Source of the DNA: Dermatemys mawii
Taxonomy: Eukaryota; Chordata; Testudines; Dermatemydidae
Length of the DNA: 64,000 bases
NCBI GenBank assembly: GCA_007922305.1
Contig: ML677374.1
Location: forward strand, 6,087,991-6,151,990
Direction: 5' to 3'
Shown here: piece after piece, positions 55,861-64,000 of the stretch
How the letters are laid out: every line of letters starts with the position of its first letter
Position numbering within the stretch: position 1 is the first letter of the stretch
Notes under the pieces: generated by a model
Told to the model about the DNA's origin: nothing
The model's input: only the letters and a program-made list of their open reading frames with translations
Databases searched by the model: none
Made by a program: the position numbers and the translations under genes

Positions 55861-56639
55861 GTCTCCTGTCCTTCTTCCAGCAGAGCCGGACAAAAGCAGG
55901 TGTGTTCTTTCAATGGCTTAAATGGGAACTGAGCTCTGTTGAAGAATCTGTCTCCAGTTGTGGGTGCTGAGCGCTGAAATACCTGACCGCTGAGAGATTT
56001 GATTGTTTGAAAATCTGGTTCCTAATGAGATGGATTGTGCTCTCGTACTAGTTTTACACAAGTGTGATTCCACTTCGCTCTGTGGATTTACGCCTGTTCT
56101 GTATTAGTGTGCTTGAAAGAAAGATTGGGCCCCATATGGGGTGAAAAGAAGGTTTTTAAAAAAGAATAGCTTTGTGGGTGATATATTCCATATCAGCTGA
56201 TTCTGATACATTTTTCATTCCGCTTTTTTAAAAAAATCACTTTCTTGTTAATGTAGACAAGAAGCGAAAGTAGTTTCACGGAATTTGGATTTTTTAAAAT
56301 TCTCCACTTTTAAAAATTGAAAACACATGCCCTTGAAAGGTAGCTATTTGCTTAAAAACCAAAGAAACCCTGTAACGATGGTGACTGGAGAGGTGAGGGG
56401 ACTGATAATAGGACAAAGAAACATTGACATCTAGGTCAGTGGTCTGAACACATGGCCCAGGTTAGTAGTGACTGAAAGTCATATCCACCTGACAGCTATT
56501 CACTGGCCTATATTAAATGAATTGGGGCTTTCAGTTCATTTCCTAGTAGACATGTCTCCACATCACAACACAATGAATACAGTTGACAGTAATGATCACT
56601 TCCTCTTGGCCGTGCGTCCAGGATAAGTATAACAACTAT
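55861..56639. other. Unassigned sequence with a MITE-like remnant (56036-56132)
   Basis: TAGTTTTACACAAGTGTGAT and GAAAGATTGGGCCCC are palindromic-family words. Nothing else named. Confidence 0.4.
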
Positions 56640-56766
56640 TTAGGTGCCTTTTCAGGAAAGCACTTAGGCACATGCTTAACTTTAAGCATGCACATAGGTC
56701 TCATTGTCTTTAAAAGAGCCAGACACCTAAAGTGAAGCGTATACTTACAGTACTTTCCTGAATAAG
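56640..56766. mobile_element. Palindromic MITE-like repeat ('TTAAGCATGTGC' type)
   Basis: GGAAAGCACTTAGGCACATG, TTAACTTTAAGCATGCACAT and CTTACAGTACTTTCCTGAAT are inverted and partly duplicated arms of a known sauropsid palindrome. Confidence 0.55.
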
Positions 56767-57169
56767 GATGCTTCCCTAAACTGTGACCTTAATATCTGAG
56801 ATATCATCCATGTGGGGTTGGAGCAGGTGATCTAACAGGGCTCTTTGAATCCTAACATCCATGAATCAATGGCTATTTTTGTTGGGAGACTTTAGGGTGA
56901 CCAGATTTCCTGATTTTATAGGGACAGTCCTGATTTTGGGTCTTTTTTTTTTTAATATAGGCTCCTATTGCCCCCCACGTCCTGGTCCCGAGTTTTCACA
57001 TTTGCTGTCTGGTCACGCTAGGAGACTTAGCAAGGAGCCAAAGGATTGTGCATTGTGCAGAGGCTGAACTATCCTGTTATCGCTCAAGACTGAAGCTAGT
57101 TGGCAGGAGCTGTGGGGAAGGATCCACTGCTGCTTTCCATGCTTTTTGTCTATCTACCTCCCAAGACAT

Positions 57170-57372
57170 GGCCCTTATCAGTGCAGTATCTGAGGTCCTG
57201 CACAGACATTAATGCATATATACTCCCAGAAAACCCTGGGAGGGAGAGAAGTAGTAGTATTCCCATTTTACAGAGCCTGCAGTGAGATTAAGTGACTCAC
57301 CCAAGGTCATATGTAGTAAAACCAGGAACTAAGCCAGCTCTCCAGAGTCCCACCCCGGTGCCTGAACTATCT
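57170..57372 (-). mobile_element. MIR/CORE-type SINE (antisense, diverged)
   Basis: CCCATTTTACAGAGCCTGCA, TTAAGTGACTCACCCAAGG, CAGGAACTAAGCCAGC and CAGAGTCCCACCCCGGTGCC appear in reversed MIR order. Confidence 0.65.
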
Positions 57373-57780
57373 TGTCTCTGCTGTATCTGTTCTGTGCCAA
57401 AAGGACGTTAGTCTCCAGATCTGTGAAACTAGCAGCTTTCGCGCGAACTAAATTAAACTTTAAAAAAAACCCAAAGAAACAAAGTAATGGCAATTTCCAC
57501 TCTAAATTAGAAAATTTTCAGAAATGAAATTCAGAGCTTAGGGAGAGATTTGTTTAGAATTGGGTGAGTCTAAACACATTCTTTTTATCCTGCCCAACAA
57601 CAGTGTATTATGGCAGGCCTCTCATTGAGTGGAATTGTCACGATAATATTTCTGGGGTAATTCTCTGGACTCCAATGGGCAACTAAAATCTTCTTCAGCT
57701 GAGTTTCTTTGGCATTACACCTGAGATCAGAATTGGGTCAATAGCCTTTGATATTATAGAAGTAAAACTGAGACATTGCC
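57373..57780. other. Unassigned sequence
   Basis: No repeat or gene recognised. Confidence 0.4.
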
Positions 57781-57870
57781 TGATTCTGATCCCATTTAGG
57801 CTGGTTTTACACTGCGAGGTAACTACATTGTCAGTGGAGTTACTCCGGATTTACACCTGTATAAATTAGA
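57781..57870. mobile_element. Palindromic MITE-like repeat, right end eroded
   Basis: CTGATTCTGATCCCATTTAG, GGCTGGTTTTACACTGCG, GTCAGTGGAGTTACTCCGG and ATTTACACCTGTATAAATT match the 605-702 family. Confidence 0.6.
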
Positions 57871-57874
57871 AATA

Positions 57875-58095
57875 AGAACATAAGAGCAGCTATCCTGGGT
57901 CAGACCAAAGGTCCATCAAACCCAGTATCCTGTCCTCTGGCAGTAGCCAATGGCATATGCCCCAAAGGGAGTGAACAGACAGGTTATCATCAGGTGATCT
58001 ATCCCTGTCACCCAATCCCAGCTTCTGGCAAACTGAGGCAAGGGGCACCATTCCAACAGAGGCTTGGGACACCAAATAATCATATCCACTGGATA
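57875..58095 (-). mobile_element. CR1-related 3' end (antisense)
   Basis: The + strand reads AAGAACATAAGAGCAGC, CTGGGTCAGACCAAAGGTCC, CCAGTATCCTGTCCTCTGGC and CCCAATCCCAGCTTCTGGC. This is one of the most frequent turtle/crocodilian repeats. Its left edge reversed (TTCTTATGTTCTT) resembles the octamer repeats that end CR1 elements, so I read it as a CR1-type 3' end on the minus strand. Confidence 0.65.
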
Positions 58096-58860
58096 TTTTT
58101 GCTGAAGCATTTCTTGTTCATATTATAACGTCTTTCATTGGGTTAGTAGTGAGCTCTGGCTCAAAACAAAACAACCCCTGTCCAAAAAAACCCATCCTCA
58201 CTTTAAAAACATAATATGAAGATACTCATGAAAAGAAATCAGTATGAAATGTTTATAATTTTTTTTTGGGGGTGGGGGGGGAGGGAAGTGGGGGAGGGAT
58301 TCTGTGGAGCAAGGGAGCCTGTTGTTCTTTAAAGGAAAGACACAAAGTGCTTAGACTGCTGGAAAAAAAGTCCATCAAGTAATTCTGTATCTATAAAATA
58401 GGTGGTAATGCAATCTGAGCTTAATTTTGATGGCACACCGTACTTCATAACAGTGACAATACCTTAAAAAATGTAGTGAAAGGGCCTGATTTATTACTGA
58501 AATAATCCATTTAGCAGTCCAATAAATAAAGGGAGAAAATACAACCAATGTTTCAGGAGGGGGGGAAAAAAGGGCAGAAAAATTGCAATGTCTGGCAGTT
58601 TTCTGTAAATGCATCTAGAGATTGTGGCTAAAGATCTTTTTTAAAAAAAAAGACTAATAGAATTCAAAGTTAGATTTGAGATTTAGGCTTAACGTCTTCC
58701 ACGCTCCTCCTGTACCTTTTAAATACCTGGCCCGTAATTTAAATAATGTAAGCCGTGTTTTTATTTGTGGGGCGGGGAGAATGCTAGTGCAGTGCCTTAC
58801 AAATATTTGATTTTGAATATGCTCCCATAGCCATTATTAATCGCAAAGCAAACATATTTC
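58096..58860. other. Unassigned sequence containing a G-quadruplex motif
   Basis: Apart from the G-rich run listed separately, no repeat or gene is recognised. Confidence 0.4.
58268..58298 (+). other. Strong G-quadruplex motif
   Basis: Five G-runs of 5, 8, 3, 5 and 3 bases are separated by loops of 1, 1, 4 and 1 bases. Short loops predict a very stable quadruplex on the + strand. Confidence 0.85.
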
Positions 58861-59080
58861 TCCCTCATGCCAAATTTGTTTTAATAACATGGCGTTACTT
58901 CTGCAAATGTCAGCTACCGACTCACTCTCTCTCTCTCTCTCTTTTTCCATTTCAGTGGCACTTGGCCATAAGTGAAGATTGGCACTTTTTATACTCCCTC
59001 TAGGTTACTTCTATTAATCTATTTAATATGCTACAGAACGCTGTGGTGGGAATTGGCAGTAAAGGCAATAAAATCCCAGC
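58861..59080. promoter_or_regulatory. Candidate conserved block with exon-like acceptor
   Basis: A (CT)n run at 58921-58942 is followed by TTTTTCCATTTCAG (AG at 58955-58956), a textbook acceptor. The downstream TGGCACTTGGCCATAAGTG has no donor that I trust (CTCTAGGTTACT near 59003 is weak). Complex sequence on both sides is free of named repeats. Confidence 0.25.
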
Positions 59081-59307
59081 ATGGCAGAGCTGTTTGTATT
59101 CACGTGTATAGTACTGACAGCATGCACTCTGGAGTACAGTAGCTTCTTATTTCCCCCCTGTTCCAGTTTAGATTTCCTGCTACCAGCTCTCTCCCTTAAT
59201 GCAGACTTCTCCAAACTGGATTTAGAGGCTTTTCTTTCAGATACTGATCAGTTAAAATTCACCCGGCATGTGGTCTGGATTCTGAGGAGGCCTTATATAG
59301 AAGCTTC

Positions 59308-59572
59308 ATAGAATAGAAGATTAGGGTTGGAAGAGAGTTCAGGAGTCCATCTCGTCCAATCCCCTGCTCAAAGCAGGAGCAACACCAACCAAATCATCCT
59401 AGCCAGGGCTTTGTCAAGCCAGGCCTTAAAAACCTTTAAGGAAGGAGATTCTACCACCTCTCTAGGTAACTGATTCCAGTGCTTCACTACCCTCCTAGTG
59501 AAATACTGTTTCCCAATATCCAACCTAAACCTCCCGCTCTGTAACATGAGACCATTGCTCTTTGTTCTGTTC
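59308..59572 (-). pseudogene. CR1 LINE 3' end including the ORF2 C-terminus
   Basis: On the minus strand the frame at 59368-59844 ends with SGRFRLDIGKQYFTRRVVKH, then WNQLPREVVESPSLKVFKAW and LDKALARM, which is the conserved C-terminal end of CR1 ORF2. The + strand left edge (TCATAGAATAGAAGATTAGG) is the reverse of the CR1 3' terminus with its ATTCTATG-type repeat. The 5' side is truncated at about 59572; frame upstream of that is unrelated DNA. It cannot move itself. Confidence 0.93.
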
Positions 59573-59599
59573 ACAGGGATTGATTTGGTGGCATTGTCA

Positions 59600-59712
59600 T
59601 GATGAAAGCAACATATTCTGCTCCCACGCTGGCATAACTCCACTGATGTCAGTGGAGTTGCTGCTGATTTAAACTGGACCAGGGGGAGGGGGAGAAAACA
59701 AATTGGGCTCAT
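59600..59712. mobile_element. Palindromic MITE-like repeat
   Basis: AACATATTCTGCTCCCACGC, CACTGATGTCAGTGGAG (a perfect palindromic core CACTGATGTCAGTG apart from the centre) and AAACAAATTGGGCTC form the usual layout. It abuts the truncated side of the CR1 copy. Confidence 0.55.
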
Positions 59713-60257
59713 AAGTGTTTTAATGGGGAACGAGTGAGCTAGTTCTACCCACAATGACTTGCCCAGTCTTGCTTTGTTGTGTCTTTCATTGCTAGTGAGG
59801 TTATTGGCTGGTGGTTGTATTTGGTTACAGTGACACTTCTTCATGTGCAGGTGATGTGCTATCTATTGCCATGGATGTTACAGAGAATGGCAATCACAGC
59901 TTTGACTTTGGTACTTTTCATGTACAAGATGCATAGTGTGGCTTAGGATTGAGCTCTTGGCTGGGATCCAGGTCGAACCTGATTCTACTGCTGACCATCT
60001 TGGTGTCCTGGGGTACTTTTCATCTCTATTTCCCATTCACCTGCATACTTTCATTCTGCCTCTGCTCTGCTTCCCATTTCCCCAGCTCACTTGAGGAGTT
60101 CCAGAGGCTTCCCCTTCCACCTGCTCTCCCCCAAATCACCTGTATGTGCAGCTGTGATCTGACCCCTACTGTGTGTGGTTGAAAGAGAATAGTCCTGGTA
60201 TTGTTCTATGTGTTTAGCTGGTCAAAGGGGTAATAGTGAGACAAATGCTTCATAGCA
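59713..60257. other. Unassigned sequence
   Basis: Nothing recognised. Confidence 0.4.
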
Positions 60258-60355
60258 GTCTCTGGGCCAGATCCTCAGCTGGTTAAACTCATGTAGTCCC
60301 ATTGAAACCTGTGAAGTTATTCCACTTTACACCAGCTGCGGTTTTGGCACAGAAT
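60258..60355. mobile_element. Palindromic MITE-like repeat
   Basis: CTCTGGGCCAGATCCTCAGC, GTCCCATTGAAACCTGTG and CCACTTTACACCAGCTGCGG match the family consensus well on the left arm. Confidence 0.65.
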
Positions 60356-61564
60356 CTTCAAAATGACCATGCAGAGTGGTGCACCGAAGAGTCCGGGCTG
60401 GACTCAGCATGAGCTTAAGGAGGAGCCTTGAAAGTCATAAATGCATCTGAAATTGATTAGAGATGGCCACTTGAAACGATAGGACTGACACCTGGAAGCA
60501 GGCGCTTCTAGTCTCTTGACCTTGCTTCGGCCAGCGTGCTTGGACAATTCTTGGAACTACATCTCTGAGCTCAGACGAGGAGGTGTTCTGTTGTGCCTCC
60601 ATTGCAAGGCCATGAGGAATCGGAACCTACGGCTCAGTAATATTTTTTACCTTCTAGCAGTTCTTCTGCACCCCGGGCCTGAGATTCCTTTGGCGGAATG
60701 TTAGTGGAAGCCTGAGGAGCACCCATCAGTGGTTGGCTTAGCATTAGCATTAACTGGTTCTACCCATCCTTGTTTTCACTAACATTAAAATTAACGGAAG
60801 AAAAAGAGAAAACAAAGGAGTAAATTGCTGCCCATTAAACCCCTTTTTAGTTTCATATTTCACATGCCCCCACTTTGCAAAACAACACTGGAGAATCCTC
60901 ACTTAAGGGCTCCCCCCCTTCAAAGCTTTGGCCAATGGAATGAATATTTGGCTCCACATACCTGTATTTCTTGCTTGGTTCTAATTGCCTTGTTTGTTTT
61001 GTAGTAAGTGATTCCTGCCTGTCTTGTGCTGGATTGTTTTCTTCACACCATTAAATGAAGTTCTGCTATATTGATCCTTGTTTTTCCAATTTGAAGCCTG
61101 AAAAGTGATGAAGACATTTTCTTGTTTTCTCGTGTACTTTTCCCTCAGTTCATTTAGGTGACCTGTCTTTAGTTCCTCACTCTGTTTGCTGTAATTGCTT
61201 CTTCAGAGTAATGTTACACAGTAACCGCAGTACTGCAGCCTGAGTACTATTTTATGGAAGAATGAGGGAAGGCGAGGTTGAAGTCATCAGCTAATATTAA
61301 CTGTGGAAGCTTTGCCACGAATGGCATCTCAATAGCAGTGTCTCTTGCTGTACAGTTACAGAAGCAAAATAGTACAATGGACTGTTATGGGCATAGGTAG
61401 CAAGGACCATGGTGTGTCTAGATCTCATGTCAATACATTGATGGGTTTTTTTTACAGGCTTCTGAGAGATTGGGAATACCTCTGATAATTTTTTTCTTTT
61501 GGCATAAAAATGCCACTTAACTTTTTTCTAATACAACAAGCTTATTTTTTTCATATTTAAAACA
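60356..61564. other. Unassigned sequence, no gene seen
   Basis: GC-richer at 60370-60720. No named repeat or protein domain. Confidence 0.4.
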
Positions 61565-61745
61565 TATAGGGTCAGATTTTCAGAAGAGTTCAGTTCTCAT
61601 GTAGGCCCCCAAATAAGTGGCCGTCGGCCTTGCAATGATAGCTGCTGGGTGCTTTGGAAAACGTGACTCTTGTTTAAGCACCAAAGGGGGAGCTCAGCTT
61701 TTTTCAAAATCTGGTTCTTTTGAAAATGTGTTCGGAAAGGGCCAG
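61565..61745. mobile_element. Palindromic MITE-like repeat ('AGATTTTCAGAAGAG' type)
   Basis: GGGTCAGATTTTCAGAAGAG, GCTGCTGGGTGCTTTGG and TTCAAAATCTGGTTCTTTTG match the family at 54885-55045. Confidence 0.55.
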
Positions 61746-61883
61746 ATTCACCAGTATACACCGGTGAATTACAGCCTCACAAGCTTTGAGCAACATTGGT
61801 TAGCTGGAGGCATTCCTGCAAGTGCTATATTTTAAGGAAAGCATTCCTGAGAATTAATTAAAATGCCAAGTCTGATCCTATAG

Positions 61884-61995
61884 TGCCTACTCAGGCAAGG
61901 CTCACATTTCAGTGAGGTCTGGTCATGCAGCCTTTACTCAGGCAAAACTTTTGAAGTCAATGGGAGTTTTGCTTGAGTAGTAAATGCAGGGCAGG
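61884..61995. mobile_element. Palindromic MITE-like repeat ('ACTCAGGCAAAACT' type)
   Basis: TTTACTCAGGCAAAACTTTT and AGTTTTGCTTGAGTAGTAAA are inverted arms around GAAGTCAATGGG. Confidence 0.7.
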
Positions 61996-62079
61996 AACCA
62001 AGATGTGATGTCTTTTCCCAGGCCCTGTTAACAGCTATTTGGGACTGGAACACTCTGAACACCTTGTATCTATTTTCAA

Positions 62080-62480
62080 AAGAGTTGGTCAAAATTTTTC
62101 AGGTGAAATATTTTTTGATGCAAAGCCTTTGTTTTAAAGCTTTTGCAAAAAATATTCAGGTTTTTCAATGAAATGAACATTTTTCCATTGTCTGTTTTTC
62201 AGTTGTTGGTTTTATCTCCTCTTTTGTCTTTTTACTGTTTTGCTTTCCCCCCATTCTCCTTTTAGGAGCAATATGGCAAAAGGAAGAAAAGGAGGAAAAC
62301 CTGCAAAACAAGAACTGTAAAACTTTCTCTTTTTTTAACTGATAAGCCCTTTTTGAAACATGTGGAATGAAAACTATTTTGGATTTTTTTGCAAAAAGTT
62401 ATCAGTGTTTTTGAATCAAGTCTGTTTAAAGAGCGGAAAATAGTAGGGTTGTTGTTTTTGTTTTTAAATGCCATACAAGG
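62080..62480. repeat. A/T-run-rich interspersed repeat, copy 3
   Basis: AGAGTTGGTCAAAATTTTTC, AGGTGAAATATTTTTTGATG, TTTTTCAATGAAATGAAC and TTTTTTTGCAAAAAGTTATC follow the same pattern as 51666-51990. The opening words AGAGTTGGTCAAAATTT and AGAGCTGGTCAGAATTT are closely similar. Confidence 0.45.
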
Positions 62481-62804
62481 ATCAAGTGAAAATTATTGCT
62501 TATTGGTTTGTGTCGTCATTTTCTGTGTCATCCTCTGATCTCACCAGTTTGGCCTCGCAGAGCAAAGTGAGAAGGCTGAGTCAAACTCTTGCGTTGTAGA
62601 ACTGCTCTTCCCTGGCTCATTAGTGCAGCTGCACTGATCAGTGCTGTCAGTAGGCAGCCAAATCTCCACTCTCGCCTCTTTCATCCCTGCCCACTGCTGA
62701 AGACATGGGGAGGGCATATAGCTGCTGTGTGGAGGCTGCTTGATGTAGGGATGGCTGGCACATAGGCAGCAGAAGTTTAAAAATAATTTAGCCATGTTTG
62801 AAAC
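62481..62804. other. Unassigned sequence
   Basis: Nothing recognised. Confidence 0.4.
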
Positions 62805-63062
62805 TGATGCTAAGGGTCACATTTTCAAAAGCTTCTAAGTGACTTAACAGTCTAAGGACCAAATTTTTAAAGGTATTAAAGATCCAAATAGGCATCCAAG
62901 AAGATATTCAAAAGCATTAGGAGCTAGATGCCCAGGTGTTTGTGAAAATCCCAGTAGGCACCTGTCCGCATCTTTAGGTACCTAAACACCTTTAAAAATC
63001 TGGCTCATGAGTGCCTAAATCTCTTCTGAAAATAGGATTTAGGTTCCTAAATCACTTTCACG
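62805..63062. mobile_element. Long palindromic MITE-like repeat ('AGGTACCTAAAC' family)
   Basis: CACATTTTCAAAAGCTTC, GTGAAAATCCCAGTAGGCAC, TAGGTACCTAAACACC and GGTTCCTAAATCACTTTC mirror the layout of 10855-11140, including the interior word GAGCTAGATGCCCA / GAGTTAGATGCCCA shared by both copies. Confidence 0.65.
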
Positions 63063-63546
63063 CTAAATGTTACCGTTAGTCTGTTCTGACCTTCTCTCTC
63101 CCTAAAATCCCCATCATGGATGAGCCGCTCTCATTTTAAGAAGCCTTGCTATTGCTCTGAATTTTTTTTTTAAATGGGAGGCTTTGGGGGTTTTATTGTG
63201 AGCCTGTTGTGTTGATGCTTTATTAGAATGTAGCAAATGAAAAAAAGGCATATTGTTTCCCCTTCTTTTCATAGATGTGGAAAAAATTCTTAAGGATGAT
63301 GCAAAGATAAGCCACACTCTGTCCTTGAGGTGTACTTGCACCTCCTGCATAAATTGCTGGGAGATATGGGCTTGCAACTGCAGTTGACAAAAAACCTACC
63401 AAACGGTAGCTTATCCAGTGAAAGCTGCTGTGTATCCTTTGGATGGCCTAAAAGCATTACAGGCACTTAGAGGTAAGTCAACTAGCATCATCAGTTTGTT
63501 CCCCATGCAACCCAAAAATATGAGTATCAGGAAAAAGTTGTTGGAG
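63063..63546. other. Unassigned sequence
   Basis: AGAGGTAAGTC at 63469-63479 is a good donor-like word following an open frame from 63418, but no acceptor or homologue supports an exon. Confidence 0.35.
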
Positions 63547-63655
63547 TTTAGACTCCGATTGTGCAAAGACTTCCATAAGTGCTTAACATCAATTGGATTG
63601 CTCATGTATATAAAATTAAGCATGCACAGGAGTCTTTGCAGAACCCGGCCTTAGA
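63547..63655. mobile_element. Palindromic MITE-like repeat ('GCAAAGACTT' type)
   Basis: GATTGTGCAAAGACTTCC on the left and GGAGTCTTTGCAGAACC on the right are inverted ends; GTGCTTAACATC and AATTAAGCATGC are inner arms. Confidence 0.7.
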
Positions 63656-63687
63656 GGCTGTACTCTAAAGAGGTTAGAGAGCGGAGT

Positions 63688-63845
63688 TTATTTATTATTA
63701 TTATTATTTTATTGTGTGTTTGTATTATGAAAGTGCCTATAGCCCCAATCATTGCTAGCCATTGGACAAACATAATGAAAAACAGCCCATGCCCTTAAAG
63801 AGCTTGTGTTCTAAATAAACAAGATGGACAAAAGGTCAGAGGAAA
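63688..63845 (-). mobile_element. SINE tail (antisense)
   Basis: A (TTA)n run, GTGCCTATAGCCCCAATCAT, GACAAACATAATG and CCCTTAAAGAGCTTGTGTTC match the reversed SINE tail, continuing into ACAAGATGGACAAAAGG. Confidence 0.65.
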
Positions 63846-64000
63846 GGGATGCAACATACAAGTAGACCGTTTGTGTCAATGCATTATTACAAAAATATCA
63901 GGATGCTCCAACTTGTAGTCAGAGAACATGATGCCGGAAAGTGCTGCTCCTGGAAATAATCTCACCTTTTGTTGCCTCTAGATTTGTATGGAATGGTTAA

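Noticed and set aside
1..64000. CRISPR arrays, operons, ribosome binding sites, tRNA or rRNA genes
   Set aside because: The sequence is vertebrate-like nuclear DNA, and no regularly spaced direct repeats, cloverleaf-forming tRNA or rRNA sequence was seen. The tRNA-like parts belong to SINE heads.

Overview
This 64 kb window reads as nuclear DNA from a sauropsid vertebrate, most likely a turtle. The base composition is AT-leaning. No open frame exceeds about 160 codons, and the longest one with a recognisable protein is transposon-derived. The window is crowded with decayed repeats of the chelonian type: CR1 LINE pieces, MIR/CORE-type SINEs, and many short palindromic (MITE-like) elements with loops such as CCATTGAAGTCAATGG. 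The turtle call rests on family recognition from memory, not on a search. A crocodilian is the main alternative.

I find no host protein-coding gene that I can name. The only protein-like sequence is dead CR1 LINE sequence: an endonuclease-domain piece at 23985-24785 (+), reverse-transcriptase pieces at 2685-2796 (+) and 32622-33085 (+), and 3' ends at 5318-5520 (+), 5786-5836 (+), 59308-59572 (-) and probably 57875-58095 (-). The window is therefore either a gene desert or the inside of a very long intron.

Layout. 1-9.4 kb: a transposon-like repeat with a 42-bp palindrome, CR1 and SINE debris, and several short tandem duplications. 10-17 kb: a diverged ~81-bp repeat present twice (10521, 12387) and perhaps a third time (14057), then a MITE whose left edge is multiplied into an 18-bp tandem array. 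17.2-17.7 kb: repeat-free sequence with an RFX X-box-like site. 18-25 kb: SINE tails, MITEs and the CR1 endonuclease piece. 26.9-29 kb: quiet AT-rich sequence that may hold regulatory elements, including a 23-nt segment flanked by near-perfect splice signals. 29-41 kb: MITEs, SINE tails and a CR1 piece. 41-44 kb: three MITEs in a row, then three SINEs in the same orientation, one of them split by a 222-bp palindromic element. 46.2 kb: a TTTTC microsatellite containing the assembly gap. 48-53 kb: SINEs and copies of an A/T-run-rich repeat. 53.8-54.4 kb: another repeat-poor, ATTA-rich block. 55.2-55.9 kb: an unusual GC-richer block with a TATA-like box, a broken open frame and an AATAAA. 56-64 kb: CR1, MITE and SINE debris and a strong G-quadruplex motif.

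No genes here work together in an operon-like way. The functional candidates are non-coding: repeat-poor blocks at 17.2, 26.9, 34.5, 53.8 and 58.9 kb that could be conserved enhancers, and a few exon-like segments. None can be confirmed without alignment to other amniotes or RNA data. I see no convincing new biological system; the best leads are the nested SINE/MITE, the 81-bp repeat family, the exon-like segments and the 55.2 kb block.
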